Positions 11,241 through 18,909 of a stretch of DNA of 52,572 nucleotides are shown here, one piece after another. Below the pieces are notes generated by a model, which worked only from the letters and a program-made list of their open reading frames with translations, searched no databases and was not told where the DNA came from. The position numbers and the translations under genes were made by a program. How positions within the stretch are numbered: position 1 is the stretch's first letter; each line of letters begins with the position of its first letter. The stretch comes from Planctomycetaceae bacterium (lineage in GTDB: Bacteria > Planctomycetota > Planctomycetia > Planctomycetales > Planctomycetaceae): NCBI GenBank assembly GCA_015485495.1, contig WFTL01000171.1, positions 1-52,572 on the forward strand, read 5' to 3'.

Positions 11241-11906
11241 ATGCAGAAGCTTGTCGATGGCATTCACCAGTTTCAGAAGGACGTCTTCAGCAGCAAGCGG
11301 ATTCTGTTCGAAAGACTGGTCGACGGTCAGCACCCGCTGGCTCTGTTCATCACCTGTTCGGATTCCCGCATCAATCCCGGTCTGCTCACTCAGACAGAAC
11401 CTGGTGAACTGTTCATCCTTCGCAACGCGGGCAACATCGTGCCGCCATACGGAGCGGCGGAAGGGGGCGAGGCAGCGACCATCGAATATGCCGTAAGTGT
11501 CCTGGAGGTTCGGGACATAGTGATCTGCGGGCATTCTCACTGCGGTGCCATGGGAGGCCTGCTGAACCCGGATCAGGTGGACAGTCTTCCCGCCGTGCGG
11601 GCGTGGCTGCAGCACGCCGAATCCACGCATCGGATCATCCAGGAAAACTATGGACACATCACCGAACCTGGTGCCCGGCTGACGGCTACGGTGGAAGAAA
11701 ATGTTCTGGTTCAGCTGGAACATCTGAGAACCCATCCGGCCGTCGCCGCAGCTCTTGGTCGCGGCGCCCTGACGCTGCACGGATGGGTTTACAAGTTCGA
11801 AACCGGGCAGGTGTTCAGCTTCGATCCGGACAGCGGCCAGTTTCTTCCGCTCGAAGGGGCATCCGGTGCCGTACCGAACACCGCACGGATCCTGCCGCCC
11901 ATCTGA
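11241..11906 (+). CDS. Beta-class carbonic anhydrase
   Basis: Interconverts CO2 and bicarbonate. It has 221 residues, normal for the bacterial beta class. Zinc ligands are Cys39 and Asp41/Arg43 in CSDSR, then His98 and Cys101 in [10 protein letters not shown]. The Asp41-Arg43 dyad is the catalytic switch pair of type I enzymes. [16 protein letters not shown] and [15 protein letters not shown] are also family hallmarks. No signal peptide is seen, so it is cytoplasmic. GGAG nine bases before ATG 11241 supports that start over an in-frame GTG at 11226. A SulP transporter starts 85 bases downstream on the same strand, a pairing seen with SulP bicarbonate transporters, which suggests a shared role in inorganic carbon or pH homeostasis. 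Confidence 0.95.
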   Translation: MQKLVDGIHQFQKDVFSSKRILFERLVDGQHPLALFITCSDSRINPGLLTQTEPGELFILRNAGNIVPPYGAAEGGEAATIEYAVSVLEVRDIVICGHSHCGAMGGLLNPDQVDSLPAVRAWLQHAESTHRIIQENYGHITEPGARLTATVEENVLVQLEHLRTHPAVAAALGRGALTLHGWVYKFETGQVFSFDPDSGQFLPLEGASGAVPNTARILPPI

Positions 11907-11991
11907 CCGGCGGAAAGACACCCCATCGCAGTGACAGATTCCTGAACGGCCCTTTTCACAATTCTGCTGCCATCCCGGAAAGTCAGGTCCT

Positions 11992-14001
11992 GTGAACGAA
12001 CAGTCATCTGCAGAAACAGTGAACACGGCGAGCGGTCCGGCGAATATCGAACCGTCGCCGGTTCGCCAGGATGTCCTGGCATCGATCGTCGTCTTCCTTG
12101 TTGCCCTGCCGCTGTGCATGGGCATTGCGATTGCATCGGGAGTTCCCGTCGCTGCGGGGCTGATGACCGGCATCGTCGGCGGTCTGGTTGTCGGTTTTCT
12201 GGCCGGAGCTCCGCTGCAGGTCAGTGGTCCGGCCGCCGGTCTGACAGTGATCGTTTACGAACTGGTGCAGACGCACGGGCTGGAAGTTCTGGGACCGGCG
12301 GTTCTGCTGGGCGGAACCGTGCAGCTGATCGCCGGCCTTCTGCGATACGGGCGCGTGTTTCGGGCCGTCTCCCCGGCCGTGATCCATGGCATGCTGGCCG
12401 GCATCGGTGTCCTCATTTTCGCCAGCCAGTTTCATGTGATGGTGGACGATGCTCCCAAAGGCAGCGGCATTGCCAACCTGCTGTCGATTCCCGAAGCCGT
12501 CCGTAAAGGTCTGCCGGTGCCGGAACCGGGGACAGCCGACGAACGGCGTGCCCGCCGCTGGCTGCTGCAGCAGTTCGGTGCACTCCACGAACAGCAGGTC
12601 CAGCTTCGGGAACTGGCGGCCGAACGGATTCCGGCAACAGCTTCATCGCCGGATCATGGGCATGACGCGCATCATTCGCCGCCACCGGCTCTGCCGGATC
12701 CGCAGGAACTGAAGCCGCTGGCAGTTCGGCAGAAGCAGCTCACTGACCACCTTGCGGAACTCATGCCGCAACTGCAGGAGCTGCTGAACTCCGGAAGCAT
12801 CCGGGATGCGGAAGAGGTCCGGCGGGCAGCGGAACTGGCCCGGCGGCGGCTGGAAACCGCCCGGAATCATCTCGAACAGGGAAATGTCGAGCTGGTGCGG
12901 GAATCCCAGGCCGCCGCTCAGACAACTCTGGAACATGTCCTGAACCGTCTGAAAAACCACGACTGGGCCGCCAAGATCGGCCTGCTGACGATTCTCACCC
13001 TGGTTCTGTGGAACTTCGCCGTTCCTCGAAAGCTGCGTCTCGTTCCGGCCCCTCTGGCGGCCGTTCTGGCGGCCACGATTGTGGCGGCCGTCCTGAACCT
13101 TCCGGTTCTGTATGTGGAAGTTCCCGATCAGCTCTGGTCAGAAATCCATGTTCCATCCTGGTCTGTGCTGCAGTCGGTGCCTCCAATGGTCATCGTGCGT
13201 ACGGGAATCGTTCTGGCCGTCGTGGCCAGCGCCGAAACGCTGCTGTGCGCCACAGCCGTCGATCAGATGCAAAGCGGCAGCCGCACCGCCTACGATCGGG
13301 AACTGGCTGCTCAGGGCATCGGCAACATGATCTGCGGGTTTCTGGGGGCCCTGCCCATGACCGGCGTGATCGTTCGCAGTTCGGCCAATGTCGAAGCGGG
13401 GGCCCGCACGCGGCTGTCCACGATTCTGCACGGACTGTGGCTGCTGATTTTCGTGTCCTTTCTGTCGTTTCTGCTCAGAATGATCCCCACGGCCGCTCTG
13501 GCCGGAATGCTCGTGTACATCGGATACCGCCTGGTCAGCCTGCGGGCTGTGCAGGAACTGAGAAAGTATGGCCGCGGGGAGGTCGCTGTCTACACGGTGA
13601 CACTGGTTACCATCGTCTGCACGGACCTGCTGACCGGAGTCCTGACGGGAATCATTCTGTCCGCCGTCCGGCTGCTGCACCGATTCTCCCGGCTCCGGGT
13701 TGAACTGGACATCCATCCCGACCGTCAGCAGGCTCTGCTGAAGCTGACCGGCGCAGCCACGTTCATTCGCCTGCCCGCGCTGGCTGATGCCCTGGAACGG
13801 GTGCCGCCGGCCTGCGAACTCCATGTCGATTTCGATCGCCTGACATACATCGATCACGCGTGCCTGGACCTGCTGATGACATGGGCCCGACAGCACGAAA
13901 CCACGGGGGGAACGCTGGTCATCGACTGGGAATCCCTGCACGCTCATTTTCGAAGCCGCCCGGTCGACCCGGATCGCACCAGCCGGCCCGGAGCGGCCTG
14001 A
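11992..14001 (+). CDS. SulP family anion transporter with STAS domain and large inserted soluble segment
   Basis: A 669-residue inner-membrane transporter of the SLC26/SulP family (sulfate, bicarbonate or other anions). Residues 27-150 hold the first membrane helices with the SulP hallmark VSGPAAGLTVIV. Membrane helices resume at about 327 and continue to about 570. A C-terminal STAS domain (about 575-655) ends in a DRLTYIDHACLDLL helix. Between them, residues 172-325 are hydrophilic, with a His-rich patch DHGHDAHHS (221-229) and long Glu/Gln/Arg-rich helices of coiled-coil character. Typical SulP proteins have only a short loop here. The start is GTG 11992 (MNEQSSAE). The carbonic anhydrase immediately upstream argues for bicarbonate as substrate, as in cyanobacterial BicA, but this is inference. 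Family assignment is certain; substrate is not. Confidence 0.92.
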   Translation: MNEQSSAETVNTASGPANIEPSPVRQDVLASIVVFLVALPLCMGIAIASGVPVAAGLMTGIVGGLVVGFLAGAPLQVSGPAAGLTVIVYELVQTHGLEVLGPAVLLGGTVQLIAGLLRYGRVFRAVSPAVIHGMLAGIGVLIFASQFHVMVDDAPKGSGIANLLSIPEAVRKGLPVPEPGTADERRARRWLLQQFGALHEQQVQLRELAAERIPATASSPDHGHDAHHSPPPALPDPQELKPLAVRQKQLTDHLAELMPQLQELLNSGSIRDAEEVRRAAELARRRLETARNHLEQGNVELVRESQAAAQTTLEHVLNRLKNHDWAAKIGLLTILTLVLWNFAVPRKLRLVPAPLAAVLAATIVAAVLNLPVLYVEVPDQLWSEIHVPSWSVLQSVPPMVIVRTGIVLAVVASAETLLCATAVDQMQSGSRTAYDRELAAQGIGNMICGFLGALPMTGVIVRSSANVEAGARTRLSTILHGLWLLIFVSFLSFLLRMIPTAALAGMLVYIGYRLVSLRAVQELRKYGRGEVAVYTVTLVTIVCTDLLTGVLTGIILSAVRLLHRFSRLRVELDIHPDRQQALLKLTGAATFIRLPALADALERVPPACELHVDFDRLTYIDHACLDLLMTWARQHETTGGTLVIDWESLHAHFRSRPVDPDRTSRPGAA

Positions 14002-14152
14002 TTCGGTCGATGCAGTGCCGGCGGTACAACGGTGTTTCGATGGTTCCTCCGGATCCGGGACTGGACCACGGGCGAACGACCGGCGGTGCGGGGGATGGAA
14101 AAGACCGCCGGCCGACGGCACGTCCGCACAATCCGTGTTCGGAAGCGGTCGG

Positions 14153-15493
14153 CTATCTGTCGGCCGCAGAACGGACGCTTTCGCCGGCTGGAATCTTTCT
14201 GATGACCTGGCCGCTGAAACCGGCGCTGTGAACGGCGGCAAGAATGTCCTTTTCCGGAACCGGACAGCAGAATTCCGTGCCGACCACCACCTGGTGCTTC
14301 GCGTAGTCGACGTCGACGGCCAGCACGCCGGGCACGTCACGGACAGCAGCGGCAAGGCCGGCGGCGCAGCCTTCGCACGTCATGCCATCGACGGCGATGA
14401 CGGCCCGGTTCATGTCCTGCGTCACGGCTGTGCCGTCTCCACCGAGAAATGCGCCGACATAATCCGGAAAGAACAGAAACGCGATCGCCAGGATGGCTGC
14501 CATCCAGAGCATGGCCCGGTTCAGCGTCATCATGCGGAAACGCCCTCCGCCTGTCGGTGCGCAGCAGTCGGCGGATGAAGCCGGCTCGCCGGAGCAGCAG
14601 TCATGCAGGGTGGGCTCGCCGGAGCCGTCATTCTCCGCGTCAGCGGTCTGAACGGAACAGCAGTTGTCAGGGCCGGCGGTGACTGTTTTCTTTGGCCGGT
14701 ACGCGAACCAGAAGGCCGTGCCCAGAAACCCGAACGTCAGTACCATGAAACCGGGTCGGTACGCTTCCAGCGTCGATGCGATCCCGGCGCCGGAAACACC
14801 GGCAGCGAGAAGCAACAGAGGCAGCCAGCAGCAGCTCGACGCCATGACGGCAGAGATCAGTGTTCCTGCTGTGGCGATCTTTTCGCCGCGACCTGTCATC
14901 GACGCGCGCGATCCGGCACCGGATGCATCCGGAAGCGGAGACATGTCCTCATCGGCCATGCCCAGTTCCTGCTGAGCGATCTTCAGTCCGTGCGCGACGC
15001 TGCCCAGACAGCACGAACCGGACGGATTCTCAGTTTCACACCGGCAGCCGGAGTTTTTCATCTTCGCCCGGATGTCGTCCAGAGCCGTGCAGGTGCCCGT
15101 CCTCCGCAGTTCCCGCTTCATGCTCTCAACCGAATGCCCGAAACAGTAACACAAAGGGCGTTCGCCGCTGGTTTCCTTGATGCCGACTTCCACTTTGAGC
15201 TGTGATTTCGTGAACTGCCGGTCGTCGCATTCGGAAAAGTAGACAACGTCACAGCCGGGAGACTCACAGAACCGCCAGCCCGTCTCAGACGCCGCAGGCC
15301 GGCAGCCGCCCGCTTCCGATCCGCTCGATGTGTGGCACCCTTCCGAGCCGGTTCCACGAACCTGTTCGGCGAATTCGTCCTTCAGCAGGGAACGGAGCGT
15401 CACGGAACGGACAGGTTTTCCTCTGGCGCCGCATGCAGGACAGCAGATTCGCACAGACATGCCTGGCAGGACATCATCAGCCGTTTCGTTCAT
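14153..15493 (-). CDS. CopZN-MerT-HMA fusion, mercuric ion transport protein
   Basis: A 446-residue fusion. Residues 16-165 match the N-terminal cysteine-rich domain of Archaeoglobus-type CopZ (zinc plus 2Fe-2S): CCPACGARGKPV, CESPGCDVVYF, CYCFGH and NPSGSCCLG motifs. Residues about 204-265 are a MerT-like pair of membrane helices with the vicinal Cys221-Cys222 that passes Hg(II) through the membrane. A loop with three more Cys-Cys pairs (278-279, 299-300, 310-311) follows. A third membrane helix spans about 327-347. Residues 363-435 form an HMA/MerP-like domain with MTCEGC (Cys373, Cys376). The start ATG 15493 follows a purine-rich GAAGGCGG; upstream frame extension is discarded because homology begins here. 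It is transcribed divergently from a MerR gene with a MerR-type promoter between. Mercury is the likeliest ion, but lead, cadmium or copper cannot be excluded. Confidence 0.88.
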   Translation of the reverse strand: MNETADDVLPGMSVRICCPACGARGKPVRSVTLRSLLKDEFAEQVRGTGSEGCHTSSGSEAGGCRPAASETGWRFCESPGCDVVYFSECDDRQFTKSQLKVEVGIKETSGERPLCYCFGHSVESMKRELRRTGTCTALDDIRAKMKNSGCRCETENPSGSCCLGSVAHGLKIAQQELGMADEDMSPLPDASGAGSRASMTGRGEKIATAGTLISAVMASSCCWLPLLLLAAGVSGAGIASTLEAYRPGFMVLTFGFLGTAFWFAYRPKKTVTAGPDNCCSVQTADAENDGSGEPTLHDCCSGEPASSADCCAPTGGGRFRMMTLNRAMLWMAAILAIAFLFFPDYVGAFLGGDGTAVTQDMNRAVIAVDGMTCEGCAAGLAAAVRDVPGVLAVDVDYAKHQVVVGTEFCCPVPEKDILAAVHSAGFSGQVIRKIPAGESVRSAADR

Positions 15494-15548
15494 CGGACCG
15501 CCTTCGCTCTGACCTTTCCTTCGCTGGTATCGCTGTTCAGCAGTTCTT

Positions 15549-15580
15549 ATTATGAACCCTGTACCTGAGTGAAACGTCAA
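15549..15580 (-). promoter_or_regulatory. MerR-type promoter/operator for the MerT fusion gene
   Basis: Read on the minus strand, TTGACG (15580-15575) and CATAAT (15554-15549) are good -35 and -10 hexamers separated by 20 bases (19 if the -10 is read as TCATAA). This overlong spacer is the hallmark of MerR-family promoters. The imperfect dyad CACTCAGGTACAGGGT lies within the spacer, where MerR dimers bind and untwist DNA. It sits between the divergent merR-like and merT-like genes, so one operator could serve both. Confidence 0.7.
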
Positions 15581-15647
15581 GGGCAAACCGGAGCTTTCGG
15601 TCCGTCGGGCCGGGGCGGTGCATGGAACAGTCGCACAGGGATCCTGT

Positions 15648-16061
15648 ATGGCAGCGCCGAAGTACTGCACGATCGGCCGGCTGGCGAAGCGGGCCGGCAT
15701 TCCTTCATCGACGATCCGTTACTACGAGCGGATTGGTCTGATCGAACCGGAATCCCGCAGCACGGGCAACTACCGTCTGTACAGCCAGACTTCCCTGGAG
15801 AAGCTGCGTTTCATTCGGGCCGCACAGGCGGTCGGCTTCACGCTCGACGACACGCGTGCTCTGCTGGCCGATGAAACAGGCGAACCGCCGCCGTGCGGAA
15901 GCGTGCAGAAGCGAATCGAAGCCCGGCTGTCGGATATCGAGCAGCGGCTGAAACAACTGCGTCATGTCCGCAGGGTGCTCAAAGCGGCCCTGGAACAGTG
16001 TTCCGCTCAGTTGCCATCGGAGCGCTGCTGCATCGTGGAAAAGCTGCGGGCGGCCTGCTGA
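15648..16061 (+). CDS. merR: MerR family regulator, mercury-type
   Basis: A 137-residue transcriptional regulator. The winged helix-turn-helix is at the N-terminus (YCTIGRLAKRAGIPSSTIRYYERIGLIEP, residues 6-34, then NYRLYSQ). A long dimerisation helix spans about 84-118. Cys83, Cys118 and Cys127 have exactly the spacing (35 and 9 residues) of the Hg(II)-binding triad Cys82/117/126 of Tn501 MerR. An extra Cys128 and a terminal Cys137 are present. ATG 15648 is chosen because homology starts there and AGGGA lies upstream; an in-frame upstream start at 15618 exists. It is divergent from the MerT fusion and presumably represses and activates it through the promoter between them. arsC follows 48 bases downstream. 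Confidence 0.9.
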   Translation: MAAPKYCTIGRLAKRAGIPSSTIRYYERIGLIEPESRSTGNYRLYSQTSLEKLRFIRAAQAVGFTLDDTRALLADETGEPPPCGSVQKRIEARLSDIEQRLKQLRHVRRVLKAALEQCSAQLPSERCCIVEKLRAAC

Positions 16062-16109
16062 TACGGGATTCCGCCGAACCGGGCTGCGGTGCGGCAGTGA
16101 CACAGAGAA

Positions 16110-16541
16110 ATGAGGCTGGAATTGAAACGCGTCCTGATTCTCTGTACGGGGAATTCGTGCCGTTCCCAGATGGCAGAAGCACTGTGGAAATCGCTCGGCG
16201 GTGATCAGTGGCACGCGGAATCCGCCGGTTCGCATCCGTCCGGATTCGTTCATCCGCTGGCCATCCGCGCCATGCAGGAAATCGACATCGACATCAGCAC
16301 CCGTCGGAGCAAATCCGTCGACGAATTCCAGGACCGGACGTTCGATCTGGTCATCACTGTGTGCGACAACGCAAAGGACTTCTGCCCGTCCTTTTCCGGA
16401 GCACGACAGATTCTGCACTGGCCGTTTGAAGACCCCGCTGACGCAGCGGGATCCGAAGAAGAACGCATGCAGATTTTCCGACGCGTCCGAGACGAGATCC
16501 GGGAGCAGATCGTCCGGTATCTCGGGGGCAGTCCGAGCTGA
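16110..16541 (+). CDS. arsC: Arsenate reductase, thioredoxin-coupled (low-molecular-weight phosphatase fold)
   Basis: Reduces arsenate to arsenite in the cytoplasm using a cysteine relay regenerated by thioredoxin. 143 residues. The P-loop C-T-G-N-S-C-R-S (Cys12 to Arg18, CX5R) and the resolving pair Cys85/Cys92 in CDNAKDFC match Cys10, Cys82 and Cys89 of the staphylococcal enzyme. WPFEDPADA is the usual catalytic-Asp loop. ATG 16110 gives MRLELKRVL; a TTG at 16122 preceded by GAGG would give MKRVL, closer to the family N-terminus. It follows merR by 48 bases on the same strand. No arsenite efflux gene (arsB/acr3) or arsR is visible in the window. Confidence 0.93.
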   Translation: MRLELKRVLILCTGNSCRSQMAEALWKSLGGDQWHAESAGSHPSGFVHPLAIRAMQEIDIDISTRRSKSVDEFQDRTFDLVITVCDNAKDFCPSFSGARQILHWPFEDPADAAGSEEERMQIFRRVRDEIREQIVRYLGGSPS

Positions 16542-16591
16542 AGCAGTGCCGGTCACATACTCACCCGGATAACGCCGTCATGCATCGAATC

Positions 16592-17698
16592 TCAGTACAT
16601 GCGGCGGCGGAACAGCCAGGCGGCGCTCAGCATGGTCGTGACCCCGATGACCGCCAGCGGCCAGAACTGACTGATCAGCAGTTCAAACGGAGTGCCTTCC
16701 AGAAACACTCCGCGCAGGATGATCATGAAGTAACGCATCGGGTTGAGATACGTGAGCTGCTGCACGGCCGGCGGCATGTTGGCGATCGGTGTTGAGAAGC
16801 CCGACAGGATGATCGCCGGGACCAGAAACAGGAATGCGCCCAGCAGGCCCTGCTGCTGAGTCACCGACAGCGACGAAATCATCAGGCCGACGCCAATCGC
16901 CGAAAGCAGAAACAGGGCGATTCCCGTGTACAGGGTGCTCAGGTCTCCCCGCAGCGGCACACCAAACCACAACACCGCCACCAGAATGATGAAGGTCGCT
17001 TCCACCAGCCCGATCAGGAAGCCTGGAATCGCTTTGCCGATCAGGATCTCCCACGGCTGATACGGAGTGACCAGCAACTGGTCGAACGTGCCCTGTTCCC
17101 GCTCGCGAGCGACGGACAGGGCCGTCACCAGCATCGTGACCACGAGCGTCAGCAGGCCGACAATGCCCGGCACGATGAACCAGCGGCTGAGCAGGTTCGG
17201 GTTGAACCACGCACGCGATGTGATCGTCGCCGGCGGAGCCTCCGTGCCGCTGCGCCCGGCATAGTCGATGCTGAAATTCCGAATGATCGTCTGCGCGTAG
17301 CCGCTGGCGATCATCGCCGTGTTCGAGTTGCGTCCGTCCACGATGACCTGCACGTCGGCCGTCGTGCCTTCCCGCAGATGCCGTTCAAACTGGGGACCGA
17401 TGTGCAGCACCAGCAGCGCCCGCCGCCGCTCGATCAGCGGAGCGATCCGGCTGTCGTGTTCGATCGTCGCCACCTGCTGAAAGCTGGGCGAGTTCACAAA
17501 CCGGGCGATCAGTTCACGCGACGCCTGCGAGCCGCTTTCGTTGTAAACCGCCAGCGGAACGTCATTCAGATCGAACGTCGCCGCATAACCAAACACCAGC
17601 AACTGAATGATCGGCGGACCGATGATGACAAACCGGCTGCGCGGGTCCTTCAGCAGAGCCAGAAACTCTTTGCGGATCAAAGCGAGCAGACGGGACAT
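16592..17698 (-). CDS. ABC-2 type transporter permease (second permease, YbhR-like)
   Basis: A 368-residue inner-membrane permease of the ABC-2 family. It has one N-terminal membrane helix after MSRLLALIRKEFLALLKDPRSR (about 22-40), a large extracytoplasmic domain (about 45-170), then five to six helices from about 175 to the end. The LQNxNPMRYF-like signature appears as TYLNPMRYFMIILRGVFLEG. It is the last gene of a four-gene minus-strand operon (adaptor, double ATPase, permease, permease) with the same arrangement as E. coli ybhGFSR. It lies 25 bases after the first permease. It presumably forms a heterodimer with that permease to export drugs or another amphipathic substrate. Confidence 0.93.
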   Translation of the reverse strand: MSRLLALIRKEFLALLKDPRSRFVIIGPPIIQLLVFGYAATFDLNDVPLAVYNESGSQASRELIARFVNSPSFQQVATIEHDSRIAPLIERRRALLVLHIGPQFERHLREGTTADVQVIVDGRNSNTAMIASGYAQTIIRNFSIDYAGRSGTEAPPATITSRAWFNPNLLSRWFIVPGIVGLLTLVVTMLVTALSVAREREQGTFDQLLVTPYQPWEILIGKAIPGFLIGLVEATFIILVAVLWFGVPLRGDLSTLYTGIALFLLSAIGVGLMISSLSVTQQQGLLGAFLFLVPAIILSGFSTPIANMPPAVQQLTYLNPMRYFMIILRGVFLEGTPFELLISQFWPLAVIGVTTMLSAAWLFRRRMY

Positions 17699-17723
17699 CG
17701 GATGAAAGGCTTCCCAAACCGGT

Positions 17724-18857
17724 TCAGCTCAGTTGCTTGCGGGACAGACGCCGCGTCAGCCCCAGAAAGACTGCCGCCATCGCGGCCAGTGCGATCGAGT
17801 TCGGCAGGATCACGGACCACACGTCGCCCGCCAGAAACACGGTCTGCAGAATGGCGACGAAGTACCGGGCGGGAATCGCGTGCGTGATGACCTGAATGAC
17901 GGCCGGCATGCTGCGGATGTCGAAAATGAAACCGGACAGAATGAACGCCGGCAGAAACGTCGTGATGATCGCGACCTGAGCCGCCACAAACTGGATGCGG
18001 GCCACCGTCGAAATGAACAGCCCCATGCCAAGCGCCGTCAGCAGAAACAGCGACGTGCCCAGCAGCAGGACCCACAGCGAGCCGCGCAGCGGAACCTCGA
18101 ACTGCCACACCGCCATCACGACGGACAATGCCATCCCCCCCATCCCCAGCACGAAGTACGGCAGGATTTTTCCGATCAGCACCTCGCGCATTGAAATCGG
18201 CGTGACCAGCAGCGCTTCCATCGTGCCGCGTTCCCATTCCCGCGCCATCACCAGGGCGGTCAGCAAAGCACCGATCAGCGTCATGATGACGGCGATCAGG
18301 CCCGGCACCAGAAAGTTCCGGCTGCGCAGGTTGCTGTTGAACCAGATGCGCTGCTGCATCGCGACAGGAACCGCCAGTGACTGACCGGCCGCCTGCGCCC
18401 GATGTTCCAGCCACTTCGCGTACACACCCTGCACATAACCGGTCACGAGTCGTGCCGTGTTGGCATCCACACCGTTGACGACCAGCTGCACCGGCGCGAC
18501 ACGTCCGGACTGCAGCCGATCGGAAAAGTCTTCGCGCAGATGCACGATGGCATCGACGCGCCGCTCCCGCATCGCCTGCTCCGCCGCACGCAGGCCGACA
18601 ATGGACTGCGGACGGAAGTAGCGGGACTGTTCGAACTCGGCACACAGGCTCGCCGTGTCCGCCGACGGCTGATCCACCACCAGCGCGACCGGCACGTGTT
18701 CGGCATCAAGCGACACGCCGTACCCGAACAGCAGCAGCAGCACCACCGGCAGCACAAACGCGATCGCCAGCGCACTCGGATCGCGCACGACCTGCAGGAA
18801 TTCCTTCCGCACCAGCCCGCGCATCCGCATCAGCGATCCGCCACGCGATTCCATCAT
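17724..18857 (-). CDS. ABC-2 type transporter permease (first permease, YbhS-like)
   Basis: About 377 residues. A cytoplasmic start containing MRGLVRKEFLQVVRDPSAL is followed by one helix (about 32-52), a large periplasmic domain (about 55-190) and a C-terminal block of about five helices that includes FILSGFIFDIRSMPAVIQ and HAIPARYFVAILQ, the ABC-2 permease signature. The start at ATG 18857 is supported by GGAGG six bases upstream; the frame extends to 18923 but would then overlap the upstream ATPase gene. It sits between the double ATPase and the second permease. Paralogous to its neighbour, it probably pairs with it in the membrane. Confidence 0.93.
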   Translation of the reverse strand: MMESRGGSLMRMRGLVRKEFLQVVRDPSALAIAFVLPVVLLLLFGYGVSLDAEHVPVALVVDQPSADTASLCAEFEQSRYFRPQSIVGLRAAEQAMRERRVDAIVHLREDFSDRLQSGRVAPVQLVVNGVDANTARLVTGYVQGVYAKWLEHRAQAAGQSLAVPVAMQQRIWFNSNLRSRNFLVPGLIAVIMTLIGALLTALVMAREWERGTMEALLVTPISMREVLIGKILPYFVLGMGGMALSVVMAVWQFEVPLRGSLWVLLLGTSLFLLTALGMGLFISTVARIQFVAAQVAIITTFLPAFILSGFIFDIRSMPAVIQVITHAIPARYFVAILQTVFLAGDVWSVILPNSIALAAMAAVFLGLTRRLSRKQLS

Positions 18858-18909
18858 GGCCGGCCTCCGCCATCGAACCGGCCGGAGGCGTTGTTTGTTC
18901 GTGCCTGCG

